From Candidatus Bathyarchaeota archaeon (GTDB lineage Archaea > Asgardarchaeota > Lokiarchaeia > Sigyniarchaeales > Sigyniarchaeaceae): DNA of 9,968 bases. The stretch covers positions 1-9,968 of the forward strand of contig WJJB01000497.1 in NCBI GenBank assembly GCA_014729935.1. The letters are read 5' to 3'. Numbering within the stretch: position 1 is the stretch's first letter; the number at the start of each line of letters is the position of its first letter. The notes under the pieces were generated by a model. The model did not search any database and was not told the DNA's origin. It saw only the letters and a program-made list of their open reading frames with translations. Shown one piece after another: positions 7,411-9,968 of the stretch. A program made the position numbers and the translations under genes.

Positions 7411-7776
7411 TCAGATATTCAGCGCAACGAGGATTGCTCCCACGATGGTCGCAAAAATGATGACCAGAACGAACACGATGATAGCCATCAGGAGCGCCAC
7501 CAGCAATCCTTGCCCGAAACCGCCGTCGTACACGAGCACGCACAGCAAGGCAAAAATGATCCAATATACGAAGATAACCCAGAAACCAAGAAGTGCGGTA
7601 ACTCCAAAATAGACCATCACGAAATCGATGATCACCCACAGGATCATGATGGCAAGCGCCCTCCCATATGACCTGCTTTTTGCATTACTAACAATGGCAC
7701 CAGCAATCCATCGCAGGATCAGGGCACCAATGAGCAGGACGATGATGTTTACGATAATTTCCGCTAAAGTGATCAT
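7411..7776 (-). CDS. Small four-helix integral membrane protein, unknown function
   Basis: This 121-aa protein is almost entirely hydrophobic, with helices near residues 3-29, 39-58, 60-83 and 90-119. A short basic loop (NAKSRSYGR, 31-39) lies between helices 1 and 2 and should face the cytoplasm. A glycine-rich turn (DGGFGQG, 84-90) precedes helix 4. No catalytic or transport motif is recognised. The ATG at 7776 has GGTG 9 bases upstream and a TATA box about 50 bases upstream, and a T-run follows the stop, so it looks like a complete single-gene unit. The opposite frames show no better coding sense. Confidence 0.75.
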   Translation of the reverse strand: MITLAEIIVNIIVLLIGALILRWIAGAIVSNAKSRSYGRALAIMILWVIIDFVMVYFGVTALLGFWVIFVYWIIFALLCVLVYDGGFGQGLLVALLMAIIVFVLVIIFATIVGAILVALNI

Positions 7777-7823
7777 GTCTCAATTCACCATGAAGGAAAG
7801 GATTGGATGGAAAAAAAGGTTAA

Positions 7824-7834
7824 CATAATATAAG
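7824..7834 (-). promoter_or_regulatory. TATA box for the small membrane protein gene
   Basis: On the minus strand this reads CTTATATTATG, about 50-58 bases upstream of the ATG at 7776. It starts only a few bases after the cdhE-like terminator hairpin. Confidence 0.5.
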
Positions 7835-7837
7835 GAA

Positions 7838-7865
7838 GGTGAAAAACACCACCTTCGTGAGGTGG
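7838..7865 (-). terminator. Hairpin plus T-run terminator of the CdhE-like gene
   Basis: Read on the minus strand, CCACCT (7865-7860) and AGGTGG (7854-7849) form a 6-bp stem with a 5-base loop, followed by TGTTTTT. It lies 36 bases after the CdhE-like stop. An alternative pairing is also possible: AAGGTG (7836-7841) with CACCTT (7850-7855). The two stems are mutually exclusive. Confidence 0.55.
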
Positions 7866-7901
7866 CGGCAGGAATCTTCCCGGGTGTATAGCCTGCAAGG
7901 A

Positions 7902-9371
7902 TCACTCCCGGTTTTCACGATAATCCTGCATCAGCGCTTCCACATCCCACATCTTGTCCAAGAATTTGGGGATGCTCGATGAATCGGTGGGTCCCACGAG
8001 CACCTTGGCATCGGCTTCTTCCTCGAGAGCACCGGAAATGCGAGCAGACATGCCGGGAATGATGATGATGCGATGGTCCAATTTATCCTGCCACTTGTAT
8101 TCTTTCAATGCTTCTGCCACCTTGCCAGCGGTGAATTGCCCTCCAGCTACTGCCGATTCTACTCCGATTCCTTCTGTATCCACAACCAACAGCCAAGCAT
8201 CCACGTGTGCATCCTTAAGATCACTTTCCACCGGGATCTTGGTCATGCGGTAGTTCGTGGTAACGAAGAGCGGGCTACCGCCATCCGCGTTGCCAATGGG
8301 CACCAATCCAGGATCAACAGATGGATATATTCTCGGGTCAACGAAAAGGTTTTGTCGCAAGGTAAGCAATCCCATCAAGAACCACACCTCGCCTGGCTTC
8401 CGACCAGTATGGCATATGAGCATGTTGGTATCCAGAGACAGGAGCACGCTGGCAAAATTTGCCTCGTCATATTGCACCCGGTGCAAAGTTTCCTCATCCA
8501 TCGCTGCCTTGTCCTTCCCTATCCATACGGTTGCAGGCACGCCAATGATGGGATAACCCGCGAGTGGATCACCCTCCTCCAATGCAGCTGTGCGTAACAT
8601 TGTCACGCGATTTATGCTCTCAGCTATGATCCCGTCTCCGAATAAAGTTCCGCAATCCAAGCAGATTTCTTCAAGGCCACCACTCGCAAGGGCTTTGGTG
8701 ATGGAGATTAATTCGTCCAAGTCACTTGAAAATGCCACGACGGGGAGCCCGAGCTCCCTTGCTAGGAGTCCAACTTCCTTCCAGTTTTCCTTGTTTGCGG
8801 CATACAGGAGGGGTTTCTTGCTTGCTATTTCCCTTGCTGCTGCTTCCATTTCCTTGGGATCCAAAGTGCAAAGCACGATGGGCATGTCGGTATTGGCTGC
8901 AACCTTTGCGGCGGCTTGCTTGAACGTTTCAGGGTCCCCAGAAACGCACCTAAGTGCAATGGCTTCAAGGCGCAACTCTTCGCCGATCCGCTCTATCTTG
9001 AAATTGGTCATGTATTCCACTGCTGCCAGCATCGAAACTTCATCCATCTTGTCGTGAACCTCGAGTGCAACCGCTGTCTGGTTGAAAAAGGTGAGCTCGT
9101 GCCTGTACATGACTTCCTCACCCCCGATGGTGCATGCCCTGTCTCCTGTACCGAAGGTAACCGCCTTTTGGGGTGGTGATGTCAATTCCCTGATCTTGGC
9201 GACTGCTTTCGCGTGCTTTGGATCTTTCAGTTCCTCGATGTCCTCTATGCTCACGTTGCGTTCAAGCAGTTCCGTCACGAATGCCATCCCGCTATCGATG
9301 CCATACTTCTTGTAATCGATGCCTTTTGGCAGGAACTTGTAAATCTCGATCGGCGATACACGTTTTACCAT
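7902..9371 (-). CDS. CdhE/AcsC-like corrinoid protein lacking the [4Fe-4S] cysteines
   Basis: This 489-aa protein is homologous to the large subunit of the corrinoid/iron-sulfur protein (CdhE of archaea, AcsC of bacteria), which carries the methyl group to acetyl-CoA synthase. The order is an N-terminal cluster-type domain (about 1-65), a TIM barrel starting with TFGTGDRACTIGG (about 72-84) and containing PLLYAANKENWKEVG, and a C-terminal corrinoid-binding domain with IIIPGMSARISG and VLVGPTDSSSIPKFL. The canonical cluster ligands are C-x2-C-x4-C-x16-C. Here the same positions hold Tyr20, Tyr23, Gly28 and Ile45, with the flanking fold preserved. The protein therefore cannot bind that cluster in the usual way. 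It lacks neighbouring cdhA-D genes and has its own promoter and terminator. GGAG lies 10 bases before the ATG. A role as a separate corrinoid methyl carrier or methyltransferase is inferred; canonical acetyl-CoA synthesis is unlikely. Confidence 0.93.
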   Translation of the reverse strand: MVKRVSPIEIYKFLPKGIDYKKYGIDSGMAFVTELLERNVSIEDIEELKDPKHAKAVAKIRELTSPPQKAVTFGTGDRACTIGGEEVMYRHELTFFNQTAVALEVHDKMDEVSMLAAVEYMTNFKIERIGEELRLEAIALRCVSGDPETFKQAAAKVAANTDMPIVLCTLDPKEMEAAAREIASKKPLLYAANKENWKEVGLLARELGLPVVAFSSDLDELISITKALASGGLEEICLDCGTLFGDGIIAESINRVTMLRTAALEEGDPLAGYPIIGVPATVWIGKDKAAMDEETLHRVQYDEANFASVLLSLDTNMLICHTGRKPGEVWFLMGLLTLRQNLFVDPRIYPSVDPGLVPIGNADGGSPLFVTTNYRMTKIPVESDLKDAHVDAWLLVVDTEGIGVESAVAGGQFTAGKVAEALKEYKWQDKLDHRIIIIPGMSARISGALEEEADAKVLVGPTDSSSIPKFLDKMWDVEALMQDYRENRE

Positions 9372-9427
9372 TTTGCTCTTTCTCCATTGATCATCTTGAC
9401 ATGAATCGTAATTAATTCGAGGTATTT

Positions 9428-9440
9428 TACTATATTTTTA
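9428..9440 (-). promoter_or_regulatory. TATA box for the CdhE-like gene
   Basis: On the minus strand this reads TAAAAATATAGTA, about 57-69 bases upstream of the ATG at 9371. Initiation near 9405 would leave a leader of about 35 bases that includes the GGAG motif. Confidence 0.5.
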
Positions 9441-9473
9441 TCCTTTTTTGTTTTCCGCCCGCAAGTGAGCGCC

Positions 9474-9488
9474 GGGATAATGCATCCC
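9474..9488 (-). terminator. Short hairpin immediately after the LOG-like gene
   Basis: GGGAT (9474-9478) and ATCCC (9484-9488) pair across a 5-base loop directly next to the TAG stop at 9489-9491. No T-run follows on the minus strand, so termination here is uncertain. Confidence 0.25.
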
Positions 9489-9968
9489 CTAGCTACCATT
9501 GTCAGTCCCTTTAAGCAAGGATTCGATTTCTTCAACAGCGGCTCGGGCATTATTTACCACCATGAATCCCGTGGAATTCGACAAGTTAATGGAGATGCCA
9601 CCCATGTCGAAGTTGGTAGGTTCCAAGCATAAAAGCACAACCGGTGTCTCGTGGATGATCGAAAAGCAGATTTCCGACAAGGTTCCCGCCGCGCCATCGA
9701 TGGCAAGTACCACGTCGGCGGTGCTAGTGATGATGGCATTCCGGCAATGCCCGATGCCCGTTGCGATGGGAAGAGAGACGTGAGGATTCGCCGATGCCGT
9801 GTCTATACCGGGTAACACGCCAATGGTGAACCCTCCCTTGGACGCTGCTCCCCGGCATGCCGCTTCCATCACGCCAGAAAGCCCTCCGCAAATCAACCAC
9901 CATCCCTTGCCGGCGATCAAAGCACCCGCCTCAGCTGCCTGGGCGAGGTAATCGGTTGATGCCGTATG
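9489..9968 (-). CDS. LOG/TIGR00725-like Rossmann nucleotide-binding protein, N-terminus off-window
   Basis: The frame is open to the right edge, so the start lies beyond 9968 and the TTG at 9920 is internal; about 159 residues are visible. The sequence shows the family order: ICGGLSGVMEAACRGA, then GFTIGVLPG, a TGIGHCRNAII segment containing the conserved Arg-Asn, and IDGAAGTLSEI. The last is the PGGxGTxxE motif of cytokinin-riboside phosphoribohydrolases (LOG) and 'lysine decarboxylase-like' proteins, here with DGA in place of PGG but with Gly-Thr and the Glu kept. The closest subgroup is TIGR00725, related to molybdenum-cofactor carrier proteins. Either nucleotide 5'-monophosphate hydrolysis or cofactor binding is possible, and the changed PGG favours binding. 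No operon partner is visible. Confidence 0.88.
   Translation of the reverse strand, partial: HTASTDYLAQAAEAGALIAGKGWWLICGGLSGVMEAACRGAASKGGFTIGVLPGIDTASANPHVSLPIATGIGHCRNAIITSTADVVLAIDGAAGTLSEICFSIIHETPVVLLCLEPTNFDMGGISINLSNSTGFMVVNNARAAVEEIESLLKGTDNGS

Noticed and set aside
8073..8597. A 174-codon plus-strand ORF opposite the CdhE-like gene.
   Set aside because: The minus strand encodes a full-length recognised protein here; the plus frame has no domain or ribosome binding site.

Overview
This window looks archaeal. Several minus-strand genes have AT-rich TATA-like boxes about 48-62 bases upstream of the start, and some also have a GGTG-type ribosome binding site about 8-9 bases before it. 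Transcription ends are marked mostly by oligo-T runs. The most telling protein is a homologue of CdhE, the corrinoid subunit of the acetyl-CoA decarbonylase/synthase (Wood-Ljungdahl) complex. The seven-helix orphan membrane protein and the mix of bacterial-type sugar enzymes, corrinoid proteins and a soluble histidine kinase would suit an Asgard-type archaeon. That lineage is an inference; no ribosomal or signature gene is present to settle it.

Layout. 1-779 (+) is the 3' part of a GH63/GH37-like (alpha/alpha)6-barrel glycosidase. It converges on 808-2607 (-), an L-fucose isomerase (FucI) with all catalytic residues. A gene-free region of about 360 bp follows, then 2971-4068 (+), a URO-D/MtaA-fold protein whose methyltransferase zinc ligands are replaced. 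4170-4898 (-) is a seven-TM protein of unknown function. 5121-6140 (-) is a soluble histidine kinase, lying 69 bp downstream of 6210-7268 (-), a cobalamin-binding protein with the Wx9EH motif of CarH-type B12 photoreceptors. 7411-7776 (-) is a small four-helix membrane protein. 7902-9371 (-) is a CdhE-like protein in which all four [4Fe-4S] cysteines are substituted. 9489 to the right edge (-) is a Rossmann-fold LOG/TIGR00725-like protein, cut at its N-terminus by the window end.

How they fit. Three unrelated genes (URO-D-like, B12 sensor, CdhE-like) belong to corrinoid or C1-transfer families. Two of these three have lost the metal ligands that define the canonical enzyme, so they are probably repurposed paralogues. 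The B12 protein and the kinase look like a two-gene sensory unit: the kinase has no sensor domain of its own, and the B12 protein has no output domain. A light- or adenosylcobalamin-responsive two-component system is the best candidate for an undescribed system here. The glycosidase and FucI suggest use of plant or microbial glycans, including fucose. No CRISPR array, rRNA, tRNA, transposase or integrase was seen.
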